Assembly: GCF_001761485.1 (NCBI RefSeq)
Contig: NC_090774.1
Location: forward strand, 434,001 to 498,000
Origin: Yarrowia lipolytica
Lineage: Eukaryota > Ascomycota > Dipodascomycetes > Dipodascales
Direction: 5' to 3'
Length of the DNA stretch: 64,000 nt
Positions 49,344-59,983 of this stretch are shown here, piece after piece (the first letter of the stretch is position 1; every line of letters begins with the position of its first letter). The notes below the pieces were generated by a model that was not told the origin of the DNA, did not search any database, and was given only the letters and a program-made list of their open reading frames with translations. Made by a program: the position numbers and the translations under genes.

Positions 49344-49568
49344 ATAGACTACAACTATGTATAGTAGAATAGACAATTAGAATATACTTACCATACGACG
49401 AGGTATGGAAGGGGGCTTATGACGCTGTTGTTGCACAGCATCTCTAGGAGAACCTGTTATCTTACATTCATGCACTGATATGAAGGCATGCATATTAAAG
49501 ACTATCCAATGTCAGAACAATCATTATATACACTACAAGTAGACACTACTGCACTGAACATGTTATCA

Positions 49569-50549
49569 TCACTTCTTCCAACCATAAGTAGCACTCAGTC
49601 TAGACTGGAGATGCTCCTCTGCGGTGATGACCTTTCCTTCGTTAGCTCCTCGGCCAGTTACAGAGGCAATCTTTGCACTGGGGACAGGTTCAAGTCTTAC
49701 TTCTTCCTCGGGATGACAGAAGAAGACACACGAATATCGGTCCGTTCCCTCGGCCTGAAGCTTGGCTGGAAACTTGACTCTGTGAATTGTGCTCTTGAGA
49801 ATACCAGCTGTCCAGTAGCTGAGCAGATCTCCAATGTTGACAACCACAGGTGGGGCCATACCAGGCTCCTTGGGTCCAACGTATGGGACAGGCTCCCACT
49901 TCTTAGATACGGGGGACAAAATCTCGAGTCCTTCCTCTCCCTCTCGTTGGAAAAGCAGAGTCAAAGATCCGTAGTCTGTGTGTGCTCCTGCCCGGATTTC
50001 GTCTTCGGGATCGGCCTTCTTCTGACCAGGATAGTAAAGCAATCTGAAGATTGATCCAGATGGGTAATCACGTCTGTGTCGGTCGGCAAACCAGTTTGAT
50101 CCTCCTGAAGATTCGTCAATCTTGAGACCCATGGCTAGCAGTTTGAGAATTCTTTGTGAGAGGTTGTAAAGCTTGGTCTGCATGTTTGCAATGATGTCGG
50201 CATTCTCGGGTTTCTGGAAGAACTCGGGCATAGGTTGAATTGGCTTCTCGTTGATGTACTTGCCAAAGTTGAAGCCCTCCTTGGGGTCACCCTTCTTTTG
50301 GGTAGCGGGATCAAGGGTCTCGACGTTGATAGCGTTGTAACCTCGGTTCTCAGCACCAATGGGGAACTTGTTCTTTTCCTCCAGAGGAAGAGCGAAGAAC
50401 CCCTTGGACATGTTGAACATATCGTCCACCTCCTTCTGGGTGAAGCCTGATCCTTCCACGAACAGGAAGCCGTCTCTGGAGGCGCACTCGAGCAGCTCGT
50501 CCGCAGTTGTCTGGTTGATTGTGGATATGTCGACGGTCTTGACGGACAT
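49569..50549 (-). CDS. 2-oxoglutarate/Fe(II)-dependent oxygenase
   Basis: 326 residues. N-terminal DIOX-N part (about 4-110), then the 2OG-Fe(II) fold with iron ligands H190 and D192 (AHTDYGSL) and H256 (STIHRV), and the 2-oxoglutarate-binding pair R271-S273 (RYSCVFF). All catalytic residues are present. It resembles isopenicillin-N-synthase-type oxygenases common in fungi; substrate unknown. It is not obviously in a biosynthetic cluster: OAC1 converges from the left, 225 bp between stops. Confidence 0.88.
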   Translation of the reverse strand: MSVKTVDISTINQTTADELLECASRDGFLFVEGSGFTQKEVDDMFNMSKGFFALPLEEKNKFPIGAENRGYNAINVETLDPATQKKGDPKEGFNFGKYINEKPIQPMPEFFQKPENADIIANMQTKLYNLSQRILKLLAMGLKIDESSGGSNWFADRHRRDYPSGSIFRLLYYPGQKKADPEDEIRAGAHTDYGSLTLLFQREGEEGLEILSPVSKKWEPVPYVGPKEPGMAPPVVVNIGDLLSYWTAGILKSTIHRVKFPAKLQAEGTDRYSCVFFCHPEEEVRLEPVPSAKIASVTGRGANEGKVITAEEHLQSRLSATYGWKK

Positions 50550-51954
50550 TGTTAGTGGTGTTTTTCAATTCAAAAAAAGTGATGGATCTGAAAGGGTGAA
50601 TAGTCTGATTTGAAGTCTTTTTTTCCTCGTGCGCTCCAGAGCCAGATCCTTATCAGGCCAACCCAATAGGATTCAACTAATACTTAAACTCTCCTGCTAT
50701 GCAGCAGCGCGCAGTTGATCTGTGTCGTATGTGCGGTTGTTACTCGGGTCGACAAGGAGCCCTGGCAGCTTAGACGATAATATACGTGAAGTGTTGAAGC
50801 CGGCTATTGGAAGAGTGTTTGATGAGATCATAAATCGACAAAAATCGTGAAAATCGTACATAAAACGCCATAACTATCTAATGCCTCGGTGGATCCGACG
50901 GCCTAGTATCACCAATTAGCGCTTCATATTACTGATATCTGAACTTTGTTGTTTAGCTGTGGACTCCGTGGAGAGAGGTCTGAGTATGTATATATACTAC
51001 ATGTATGTGTCAGCATTGTTACTCAAATGTGGTTGAGCTTAGCATCCGTTGAGCCACATCTAGAACGGACAATCGATTTCTGACCACCTGCTGTGAGCAT
51101 CTCTCATCGGTCTAGCCTACTGGTAGGACATGATTTTGACATTTCTGGGGATGCATCTGGGGTAAGGTAAGGCAATCAATCTACAGTCAGTATATGTACT
51201 CGTAGCAGGTGACAGATGAAGGGATGACAGCGTGGTGCTGTGTACGAATGTAGATACATTGTACTTGTATGCGAAAGTGCGTCTACATCGGAATCAGTTT
51301 GGTTGGTTACGGCGCCAGATGAGCCGCAGTTCCATTCAACTGCCTCTTTAAATATGTCTCAGGTCTAACGCGTTCGTAATCAATTTTGAGATCCACTTTC
51401 AGCCCAAGGCTTACCAGCACACTCCATAGACATTCAGTCGGCAGGGTAACCACCACACACGGAACAAGAAAGTGTGAACGTGTTTGGGGGTAGAATACGC
51501 GACTTTCAGACGGATACCTAAACATGAGTGTTCTGGTAGTCGTATTTTGAGCGATTCCACCCTAACTAATTATTCATAGCTACTTGTAGTACGAGACCCA
51601 AGCTTCTCACAGCCAAGACACACAGCCACTAAAACCACATCACCCAATCTAACCACAAACCAAGTTCTCACACTTGATACTGTATCCAAAAAGGTTCTCG
51701 AGGTTCTAAGTCTACAGTGTGTTCCGAGAATAATGAGAATATATTTTCGGCACGATTAAATTGATAGATGAAGTAGTCAGCCCCAGTACAACGGCCCACA
51801 TGTGGATATTCCATGCACCAGAAACGCGCTCCGACAGCCCGAAATTCCACCCACACGTGACCTACCCTAGCCGCTGAAATCTTAACACGCACCTACATCA
51901 CCACAGCATAGACTAAGCCCCTAAGACGTACAGCTTGTCACAACACTCATCGCC
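50550..51954. other. Divergent region between the oxygenase and MKT1
   Basis: 1.4 kb, no gene seen. An AT-rich GTAC/TATA patch at about 50985-51007. The last ~350 bp before MKT1 is the likely leader and promoter. Confidence 0.55.
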
Positions 51955-54081
51955 ATGCCGATCAAATCGCTGGACGCCTTTGCGACGGAGCGACGGCTGT
52001 TCAAGCCCCAGGCCCTCTCCGGTCTCAATGGCTCTATTCTCGGCATTGACGCGGACCACTACTTGTCTGTCATTTCCGCTCTGGCAGCCACCTACCCTCA
52101 GGTGGTCACTGGAGGATCTTCTCTGCCGCCCAAGGTGCGAGACGTGCTTCTTAGGGACCTCACCACCCTCAAGTCCCACAAGATTACACCCTATTTTGTC
52201 TTCCGCGGACTTCCGGCTGCTTCGGCCAACCCCCACCTCTTCAAGCAGTATGACCTCCAACATGCTGAGATGCGAAGCCAGCGACGACAGGCTGCCTGGA
52301 ACCAGTATGAGGCTGCATCCACCGAGGCTGAGCATGCCACACTCGCAGCCTTCCATGACTCGGGTCTCAACCCTGTAACCACCTCCGCAGCGGTGTTCAG
52401 AAACATCACTGGTCTCTTGGCGGAGAACAATGTGGAGTACTCGGTCGCCCCCTACTATGCATGGGCCCAGTTGGCTTACCTGGTCAGCACCGAACGCATT
52501 GATGCTGTTCTGGGCCCCTCAGAACTGCTTCTGGCTCCCCATGTGGACAAGATTCTAGTCACCATGGATGACAAGAACGCCAGCGTGCTCCACAAGAAGG
52601 CCCTGCTGCAGGAACTCGGCGGTCTCACTAATGAACTTTTTGTTGAGGTTGCTTTGGCCGCCGGCTGTGATCTCACTGGAAACTACACCTTCCCTCCCTT
52701 CGAGCACCCTATCAACGTTATGGGTCAGCCCACTACTCCGATCCGAACCGCTGCCGACTCGCTCGCCCAGTACCCCTCTATCTACACCGCTGTGGCTACC
52801 TACGGCGCTGACCAGGGCGTCTTTGCCGCCCGGTTCAGACGTGCATTTGCAGCATTCAAATTCTGCCCCGTTCTTCACGCTGACGGCCATGTCGGCCCTC
52901 TGCCAAACACTGGCGACGTGCCCAACGACTCACACGACTTTCTGGGCCAGCGACTCCCCGATGAACTCATCTACTACCAGAATGCTGGTCTCATTGGACC
53001 TGACCTTCTCACTGTGATCGTGTCTGGCTTTGCTGCTGAAGAGGCCGGCCTGGACGGTGACGCTGATATCGAGTACCGAACTCTTGTCAAGAAGCTGCCC
53101 GATACGTACTCCAAGTGTCTCAACCTCATTACCCAGTCTCTGCACCGATACTATCACTACAAAAAGTACAACATTGTGTATTTCTGGCAGCCCGAGACCG
53201 AACACAGCCTCAATTCGCAGTTCCAGCCTGCTCTCTACGTGGGTCTTAACTGGAAGACCGACAAGCTTGATGGTCTTTCTTCCAAGCCCGTGAGCGCTGT
53301 CAATGTGTCGTCTGTGTTGGACCTCATTTCAAACAGCTCTGCTGACTGGAAGAAGGCTTCTCTTACCACTGACCACAAGGTGCTGCTCTCAACAAACACA
53401 CAGATTCTTGCAAACACTATTTTGCGACTTCTTCAGCTTGAGGGCTACATTGACCCCAAGACTCACTCTCTGACCAAGTGGGGAGAGGTGCTACAGGCGT
53501 TCGGAAATGAACCTATGGCTCTCCCCATTCTATCCCTGTTGAGAAACAAGCTACTTGACAACAAACCTCTGACCCCTCAGTCTGTCACCGCCTTTGCTCC
53601 TTCTGCCTCCCCACTTCTTCTCAAGGTGGCTGGATTTGTCAACAGCACCAGTGGCACCTACAGAGGGCGGTTCAGCCGACTGGCCCTTGCGATGTCCGGT
53701 ATCGCTGCCACTCAGACCCGAGCTACTCGATGGCTCCTGGAAGCAACTCTTTTCTCTCTACTTTCCTATGCTGCTGACAAGGGACGAGATGCCTCAGTTT
53801 ACGAGCTTGGTCGAGCTCTTCCCTTCAACACTCTTCCCTCTTCCATCACCGTTAATGTGATTGACCAGCTGCTTCGTGGAGCTGCTCTGGAGGACGTCGC
53901 CAAGGTGTGCTACCACGGTGACTCTGCCGCCAAGATTGTTTCTGAACAGCTTGCTCAGTTCAAGGCCGTGTGGCAAGCTCTTTTCGCTGCCGCCGAAAAG
54001 GCTCATATGCTTGACCTGATCTCGGCTGATGTGTACAAACAGTTTGTTGAGGCCAACGACGTGTGCAAAAATAAGTTATAA
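51955..54081 (+). CDS. MKT1: Post-transcriptional regulator Mkt1
   Basis: 708 residues (yeast Mkt1 has 830). N-terminal XPG/FEN1-like fold: the start PIKSLDAFATERRLFK, GIDADHYLS (about 30-38) and a later VEYSVAPYYAWAQLAYLVSTERIDAVLGPSE, which is the XPG-I-like block. The C-terminal half contains the MKT1-specific helical region, with KAVWQALFAAAEKAHML near the end. In yeast it binds Pbp1 on poly(A)-binding-protein mRNPs and affects expression of mitochondrial and HO transcripts; natural MKT1 variants affect many traits. No intron. A family member is usually not an active nuclease. Confidence 0.88.
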   Translation: MPIKSLDAFATERRLFKPQALSGLNGSILGIDADHYLSVISALAATYPQVVTGGSSLPPKVRDVLLRDLTTLKSHKITPYFVFRGLPAASANPHLFKQYDLQHAEMRSQRRQAAWNQYEAASTEAEHATLAAFHDSGLNPVTTSAAVFRNITGLLAENNVEYSVAPYYAWAQLAYLVSTERIDAVLGPSELLLAPHVDKILVTMDDKNASVLHKKALLQELGGLTNELFVEVALAAGCDLTGNYTFPPFEHPINVMGQPTTPIRTAADSLAQYPSIYTAVATYGADQGVFAARFRRAFAAFKFCPVLHADGHVGPLPNTGDVPNDSHDFLGQRLPDELIYYQNAGLIGPDLLTVIVSGFAAEEAGLDGDADIEYRTLVKKLPDTYSKCLNLITQSLHRYYHYKKYNIVYFWQPETEHSLNSQFQPALYVGLNWKTDKLDGLSSKPVSAVNVSSVLDLISNSSADWKKASLTTDHKVLLSTNTQILANTILRLLQLEGYIDPKTHSLTKWGEVLQAFGNEPMALPILSLLRNKLLDNKPLTPQSVTAFAPSASPLLLKVAGFVNSTSGTYRGRFSRLALAMSGIAATQTRATRWLLEATLFSLLSYAADKGRDASVYELGRALPFNTLPSSITVNVIDQLLRGAALEDVAKVCYHGDSAAKIVSEQLAQFKAVWQALFAAAEKAHMLDLISADVYKQFVEANDVCKNKL

Positions 54082-54735
54082 TGTCTGCGACTCTGCAATA
54101 AATGTACTTGTAGATAACTCTGTTGCATGTATAAGTACTCGTAGTAGTAGATATGTGTGCCAGGCACTGTAATGAATGGTTTTGCGGGCGAATCGATGTA
54201 TGAAGGGCTTAATAGATGTTTCGTATTCATCCCGTCATGGTATGGTATGTATTGTGTAGATTGTACGATACTTGTTTATATGGTATCAATTCGTACTTGT
54301 CGAGGGTATGTGTGTGGTGTTACAGTGTGTACTGTAGTATGTACGACATACAGTGTTAGCTAATGTTGTCTTAATACTCGAAGCTATGGCCTGTTGTAGT
54401 TATGAATAGTCTGCTTTGGCACGATAGCATGTCCATGTCTGTGTTAGTATGCAACACTGAATCAAGTTCAGTTCAGTGGTGATAGACAGGCCTCCCTGCT
54501 GTCTTGGCAATGGACTACTGCTGTGTCCATTACATCTTCCACAAGCCTTTGCTCTCAACAAGTAGGAGCCAGCTTACATAGCTACTAAACTTCGCTAGTG
54601 TAACGTAATATACATTGAATAAATAATGAATGCACGTCCATAAATAGATAAATAAGGGAGGCGTGGGGAGCGACATCCAAAGGCAGTGAAGCCCACAGGT
54701 CGCATCACCCACACTTGGTGATTCAGATGAACTCA
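54082..54735. other. Spacer between MKT1 and MUB1 ends
   Basis: 654 bp between convergent 3' ends. AT-rich with GTAC words at about 54100-54345. No gene seen. Confidence 0.6.
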
Positions 54736-56985
54736 TCATCGCGTACTTCTAAACATGCTTTGGCGCGAGTTGCTGAGGGTGGACTGAGAGCCCCCAGCAA
54801 CTGTGGCGGTGGATGCAGAAGATGCAGATGCGGCATTGTTGGGAGAGTTGGGGAATCCTTCGGTGCCAGAGGCTACAGTGCCGCCTGATGCCATAGTATT
54901 AACTGTGGCCACAGTACTGGCTGTGGCCACAGTGCTGGCTGTTGAGACCGAAGACACGCTTGCTGCAGAAGACGTGACTGCGGACGATCCCGATCGTGAT
55001 GATGCCACATTGGGAGGGTTGGTGGAACACCAGTGCTTGTGGTAGTTCCAAGCCTTAAGCTGACACTCTCGGCTGCAGTACTTGGTTCGCTTGCACCGTC
55101 GACATTTGGCGAACTGACGAGGAAATTCCTCCCACTTGCCACAGTCAAAGTGAGCGCACTGTCGAATACCGCCACGAGCCTCGTTCTTTCGACACGAGTT
55201 TCGCATAATGACACCAGCCCAGTACTGGATCTCATTGGAGTACTCCCGAATGGTGAATTTCTCCACAATAGGGAACACATTAATTGTCTCTCCGAGAAAC
55301 TCGGCACAAATGTCTTCCTCGGACTCGAAGTCGTAGGTATCGTAGGCCTTCTCCCAGTCTGTCTTCTTGCGGTGAGACTTTCGTGTCACCCGCTTGTGGA
55401 AGGCCGTGATTTCCCGCTGTTTCTGAGTTCGATGGTCATCCAAAAACTGATCGTCAACAACACCATCAACATCTGCAGTCTCATCCACGCAAATGGACTT
55501 TCCCTTGTAGTCGTCTTCATCGTCCACATCAACAATCTTGACAACAGGGTCTCCCTCGTGAGATCCAAACTTGGATCTCATGAGAGGCTGGGGGACTGCG
55601 GCTCGTCGAAGTGGAGGCAGGTTCTTGTCTCGAAGAGACAAGTCAGGCACGAAGTGACATGTCTGGATGCACTCCTTGGTGCTGCTGTACTTGGACACAT
55701 AGGCCAGAATCTCCAATGCCCATAGCACATCGTCATCTCGAGGCATCAGAATGCCGTTTTCAAAAATACGTGGCATGGAGGCGATGGAGCTCTGGATGGA
55801 GCTAATGGCGCCCTGAGCAGTAACAGGGGCGACGCCAGGACCAGGGCGAGGGGTAGCTGTCTGGCCAGTAACAGTAGGCTGGCCGGGCTGGGCAGGCTGC
55901 TGCTGTTGCTGCTGTTGCTGCTGTTGAGGCTGGGATGCTTGCAATCGACGTGGCTGGAAATCATCAGATCCCATTTCCACGTCGCCGTCGGCGTCTCGCT
56001 CTGCAAACAGAGCAAGGCCCGTATCAGTATCCACCATCTGAGCGTCGTCGTTCTGAGACTGAGACGAGTTTTGGGTAGCAGTGTCGAAGCTCTCGACAGA
56101 GGCTCCCGACCGGAGAATCGCACTCTCACTGAGCAGCTGTCGGAGGCTGGGGGTGGTGATGGTAGTGCTGCTGTTCATGATGGTTGTGGTGGTACTGGAG
56201 GTCGACGAAGCAGAGTCGATCATGGACGAAGAAAACGACGACTGCAACGACGATTCTCGGGAAGACCCAGCTTGGGGTTCGTCAGGGACTGCACTCTGCG
56301 TTCGGCATAGGCGCGAAACAGACGACACTGCTGATGAAATGGCGCTGTGAAGTCGACAGTCTCGTCGCGCTGCCTGACCCTGGCTCTGGCTCTGCCCCGG
56401 GGTGTTTTCTCGCTCCTTGTCTGCAGACACCTCTCGAGTCGACCCGCAGAGAGAAATTCCAAAGGGGTTGGACGCAGTAACAGCGTCACTTCTGTCCTTG
56501 TCGTCGGCCTGTCGTCGCTGCATCTCCTGCTCGACCTCTGCTCGTCGACGTTGGAGCTCCTGTTCGGCCTTGGCATCTTCCATCATAAGCAGGTAGTTGT
56601 CGAGCACGGTGGCGAGCACTGGCAGTAGGCCAGCCTCGACAATGCGTTTTCGAATGGCCTCGGTACCGCGAGTTCCGACAAACACCAAGCACTGGAATGC
56701 TAGAGCCCATTTCCATGCCACCAGCAGGTTTTTATCGCTGTGCTTGTCGTCATGCTTGCTCTCCTGGCACGTTTTCATAATTGCCACTAGTCGTTCTAGA
56801 CCGCCATCCGTACATAGTGTTTCTCGCACTCGTGCTGACGACGATGTGAGATAGGTAAGGTGGTTGAGCGAGTTGATAAGGGGCTTGTCCGAGGTGCAGT
56901 CGAGAGCTCGTCGGTCGTAAAGGGTCGTCGTGATGGTGACGGAAGCCCTGTTGGAAGGGACCGACCGAAAGTTGGATTCTCGCAT
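54736..56985 (-). CDS. MUB1: MYND zinc-finger protein Mub1/samB
   Basis: 749 residues from ATG at 56985; the frame is open 66 codons further upstream but without an ATG. The start MRESNFRSVPSNRASVTITTTLYDRRALD matches yeast Mub1 (MRDHDFRYVNSNRPTVTITTTVYDRRALD) and fixes the start. An armadillo-like N-terminal part (about 1-150) follows, then low-complexity Ser/Gln stretches with a poly-Gln tract at about residues 355-365, and a MYND finger (about 600-650: C..C..C..C pattern CRRCKRTKYCSRECQLKAW). Yeast Mub1 with Ubr2 and Rad6 forms the ubiquitin ligase that degrades Rpn4 and controls proteasome supply; the Aspergillus counterpart samB affects septation and branching. A Ser/Thr/Ala-rich tail after the MYND finger is unusual in length. 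Confidence 0.9.
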   Translation of the reverse strand: MRESNFRSVPSNRASVTITTTLYDRRALDCTSDKPLINSLNHLTYLTSSSARVRETLCTDGGLERLVAIMKTCQESKHDDKHSDKNLLVAWKWALAFQCLVFVGTRGTEAIRKRIVEAGLLPVLATVLDNYLLMMEDAKAEQELQRRRAEVEQEMQRRQADDKDRSDAVTASNPFGISLCGSTREVSADKERENTPGQSQSQGQAARRDCRLHSAISSAVSSVSRLCRTQSAVPDEPQAGSSRESSLQSSFSSSMIDSASSTSSTTTTIMNSSTTITTPSLRQLLSESAILRSGASVESFDTATQNSSQSQNDDAQMVDTDTGLALFAERDADGDVEMGSDDFQPRRLQASQPQQQQQQQQQQPAQPGQPTVTGQTATPRPGPGVAPVTAQGAISSIQSSIASMPRIFENGILMPRDDDVLWALEILAYVSKYSSTKECIQTCHFVPDLSLRDKNLPPLRRAAVPQPLMRSKFGSHEGDPVVKIVDVDDEDDYKGKSICVDETADVDGVVDDQFLDDHRTQKQREITAFHKRVTRKSHRKKTDWEKAYDTYDFESEEDICAEFLGETINVFPIVEKFTIREYSNEIQYWAGVIMRNSCRKNEARGGIRQCAHFDCGKWEEFPRQFAKCRRCKRTKYCSRECQLKAWNYHKHWCSTNPPNVASSRSGSSAVTSSAASVSSVSTASTVATASTVATVNTMASGGTVASGTEGFPNSPNNAASASSASTATVAGGSQSTLSNSRQSMFRSTR
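55896..55926 (-). repeat. CAG/CAA tract coding poly-Gln in MUB1
   Basis: A run of mixed CTG and TTG triplets (complement CAG/CAA) encodes eleven consecutive Gln. The alternation of CAG with CAA reduces slippage compared with a pure repeat. Confidence 0.85.
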
Positions 56986-58186
56986 GCTCCAAACAAGAGG
57001 CGTTACCGTTGTGAGGTTCCGTAGGTGGTAGTTGCCTTTATGTGTGTTGCAAGTGTGGGTGTGTGGCGACGTGGCAAAGTGACTGGTGTACTTGCCGATG
57101 TAGCTATGCTGAGGATGCGGTCGTCGTGTGTCGTGTGTCGTGTGTGTTAATGTGACGTGATACGGTTGTGAGAGAATGCGCACGCTGGGGTCTTGTATCT
57201 GGTGTTGCGGTAGGTCTCCGCTTGTGGTGTTTCGTTTAGTCGTGTGGTTCGTGAGGTTGCCAAAAGCTAGGCTGTGGAGTATTGTAATGTCCCGTGGTGT
57301 TTTTTCTTGTTCACCAACTGAGTGGCAACGATAAGACTATCTCCTCAGACAAGTCTCTATGCGTCTCCTTAAGACACTCCAAAATCGCACGCTGTTAATG
57401 CGTCGTCACTCTCTTAAGTGTATGCGAGGTGGCGAGTTCGAAAACTTTTTTCCCAGCTTCAGACTTGGCTCTCGTGTGCCAAGGATAGCCAGATAGAGTG
57501 TTTGGAAGGAGCCGGTTCGGGTTTAAAGTAACGAACGGAGTAGCTCGCAGAAGGAAGGTGGCCAAGAAGACGGCTTAAGTTTGGTCGTGGAGGCGGTGAT
57601 CGAGCTGTAATAGAGCTGGGTGTCGTTTCCGGGGTTTTTTGTCCCTCTGTTAGCCCCCAATCGCGTAAATTAGTAGTCTATGAGACTTTGACGAAAGTCA
57701 GGTCGTTTGGCCACCCAACAATTAGCTCCCACGCCAGGTGCATAGAGTTTGCGTTTTGAAAACTCAGTCCAGCCACAAAGAACTCAGTGGCAAATGGTGA
57801 ATCTAAAAGCAAGGTAGATGCGGCACATTTGGCTCGCCAGCTGAAACTGCATTTTTGACTGTGCCATTGGTTGGAAAGGGATAGTCATGAGAGGGGTGGC
57901 GCCCTAAATGCTGCTCCTTGGGATTCCACAATGAGAGAGGGGACACGCTGGCTATCTCGTTCGTGATTTTTTGTGCTGCAATCGGTTTGTTCGTGCCCAA
58001 TGTTCCTCGGCCGCCTGTCATCTATGGTTGATCACCGATAAACAATGTGGCTTACTGTACAGTCAGTAAATAACAGTGGCAATGTATGGGCCAGTATTAT
58101 TCTTGCTCCTTAAGCAGCACAGTGTCCCAATGAGTAAACAGTATCAAGCGGCGGGAAAAGTCGGAATCGTCAACAGGCAACAGCAG

Positions 58187-58194
58187 TATAAATA
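58187..58194 (+). promoter_or_regulatory. Isolated TATAAATA box
   Basis: A perfect TATA box in the middle of the gene-free stretch, followed by a promoter-like CA/CT-rich leader (58255-58305) and an ATG at 58309 that stops after three codons. It could serve a noncoding transcript or a spliced small gene I could not resolve. Confidence 0.3.
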
Positions 58195-59361
58195 GGAGTG
58201 CTATTGGTACGAGTACATTTACAACAAGTACGGACGAGACTGTATACTTCTCAGTTTCACATTCTCAGAGCCACCACACAGAAACTCCTTCTTGTTGACA
58301 CCCAGAGAATGTGCGGCTAAGTACGCGAGTACCACACAAGACAGCTGTACGTAAATACGTACACACCCAGCTATCTAAACCGATCCCATACCAACTAAAC
58401 TAAACGTCAAGGTTGTTTTACTTGTTTTGTAACAATATTACAGGCGCAATGCTGGATCCGATCATTCCATCGGGCTCTCACCTAATGGCAGCCTATAACG
58501 GAACTTTCAGGTCCCCCAACGTTACAGGCTCATACCCATGAAGATGGCTACAAGGTGGGACACTATCGGGGGCCGATTAATAGGTTTCACTTGTATATCG
58601 TACAAGATGGAGGCAATGAGCAATAGGGTAAATGGATCATTGCAACAATCGAACTTAAGTGAGGGAAACGGCATTTTAGAGTCCTGTCATTGGCCCCGGT
58701 CGTCCCATGTCATATGAGGATCGATCGAAACTCTTGGAGAGGTTTGCCACCGGCAAAACGCCCCATTCTGCTGCATCGGCTCCCGCAAAAAACGTATTGT
58801 TGGTCTATTGTCCAAGCACCCTCCTGTGCATGCATCGCCTGATTGACCGTGCGTTTTTCCCGCTGAGTTGTGCCTTGCCTGTCCAATGCTGACAGGTGCC
58901 GTTCGCCACCCTATCACCCTTTATTGTTCCAGTTAAGGTTCGGGTGGGAAATTGAGCGGAAATTTCGGCCCTCGAAGATGACGTAAATATTGCTGGGGGA
59001 AGTGAACCAGCCAATTCCGAAGTCATTGAACGATTGCCACCATTTATCTGGATTATCTACTTTATTGCTTGCAACTGTGAACCACGGCAGAAGTTATTAC
59101 GTGTCCCTAAATGCCGGCTCAACGGTCATTTGGGTGGCAAACCACAAAATCGAAACCGAAATAGAAAATACTGTAGCAGGACTCACCATACAGTAATGTT
59201 GCTATGTGAATTGTGAATCAGAGGAGAGAGAATCAAAAGGGTTACTGAAGATATCTGAGACACGAGATAGTCCCCTTGTCCCCTTGATTGTTTGCACAAC
59301 TTCTCCCAATGTCCCCTGCTCGATCCGTGTGGCATTCTTCGGGATGGTTCCCCGATACCAA

Positions 59362-59369
59362 TCACGTGA
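59362..59369. promoter_or_regulatory. TCACGTGA E-box palindrome
   Basis: Third perfect TCACGTGA of the window, inside the larger palindrome ATCACGTGAT (59361-59370). Target gene unclear. Confidence 0.3.
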
Positions 59370-59782
59370 TTTGCCACCCTGGGCATAGTTTTTCGTTTGG
59401 ACCTTCTGAGGGTTCAGACACACTAAAATCAAAGTTCAGATAAACCTCCAGCCCATGGACTCCTCTGTCATATCGCATGTCTCATGCATAAGTCGAGTCT
59501 AGAGTTCTTCTGGGCGATGCTACACGCGATCACATCTGCTCGTATAGTCGACTAGACAAGTCATATGCGCTTGATTTGTCAGATATTTGTACGCTGATGG
59601 AATGTCGTCATCGATTGCGTTTTGCCATCGGCACGGGTTTTGTTGAGCTTGTGGTTGTCAAGTGCACTTGTATCATATCCCCTATACATCCACCATTCTG
59701 GTAGCGTAAAAACAAATTTTCGATTTCATCTATCTGGAAGCAGTGTTTCATTGGAGAATCTGAAAACAAGCACAAGCTGTTA

Positions 59783-59804
59783 CTTGTACAAGTACTTGTA
59801 CAAG
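59783..59804. repeat. 22-bp perfect palindrome of GTAC-core words
   Basis: Two copies of CTTGTACAAG separated by TA. Each 10-mer is itself a palindrome and so is the whole. It is the cleanest example of the GTAC-core words seen in nearly every intergenic region here. Confidence 0.9.
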
Positions 59805-59983
59805 CGCCATTGCATTAAAATCGTTCTGCAGAAAGATATCGAACTTGTAGAAGTACATTGAACGTCGCGGTCCTTCACCACTTCCTACTGTACACGCCAT
59901 AGTGTGTAAGTCTGGATAACATCATCAATAAATAATTACAGTACTCTATTGGAAATAAACATCAAACAGCAATTGCAGTTCCT

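Larger units (their letters stand above)
56986..59983. other. 3.0 kb between MUB1 start and SNF2 gene end
   Basis: Both genes are on the minus strand, so this holds the MUB1 promoter and leader and the SNF2-gene 3' flank. No convincing gene. It contains an isolated TATAAATA at 58187-58194, a TCACGTGA at 59362-59369 and a 22-bp palindrome at 59783-59804. Confidence 0.5.

Noticed and set aside
49384-49392. ATACTTACC identical to the 5' end of U1 snRNA
   Set aside because: No stem-loop I, no U1-70K loop sequence and no Sm site downstream; it lies in the OAC1 3' flank. Taken as chance.
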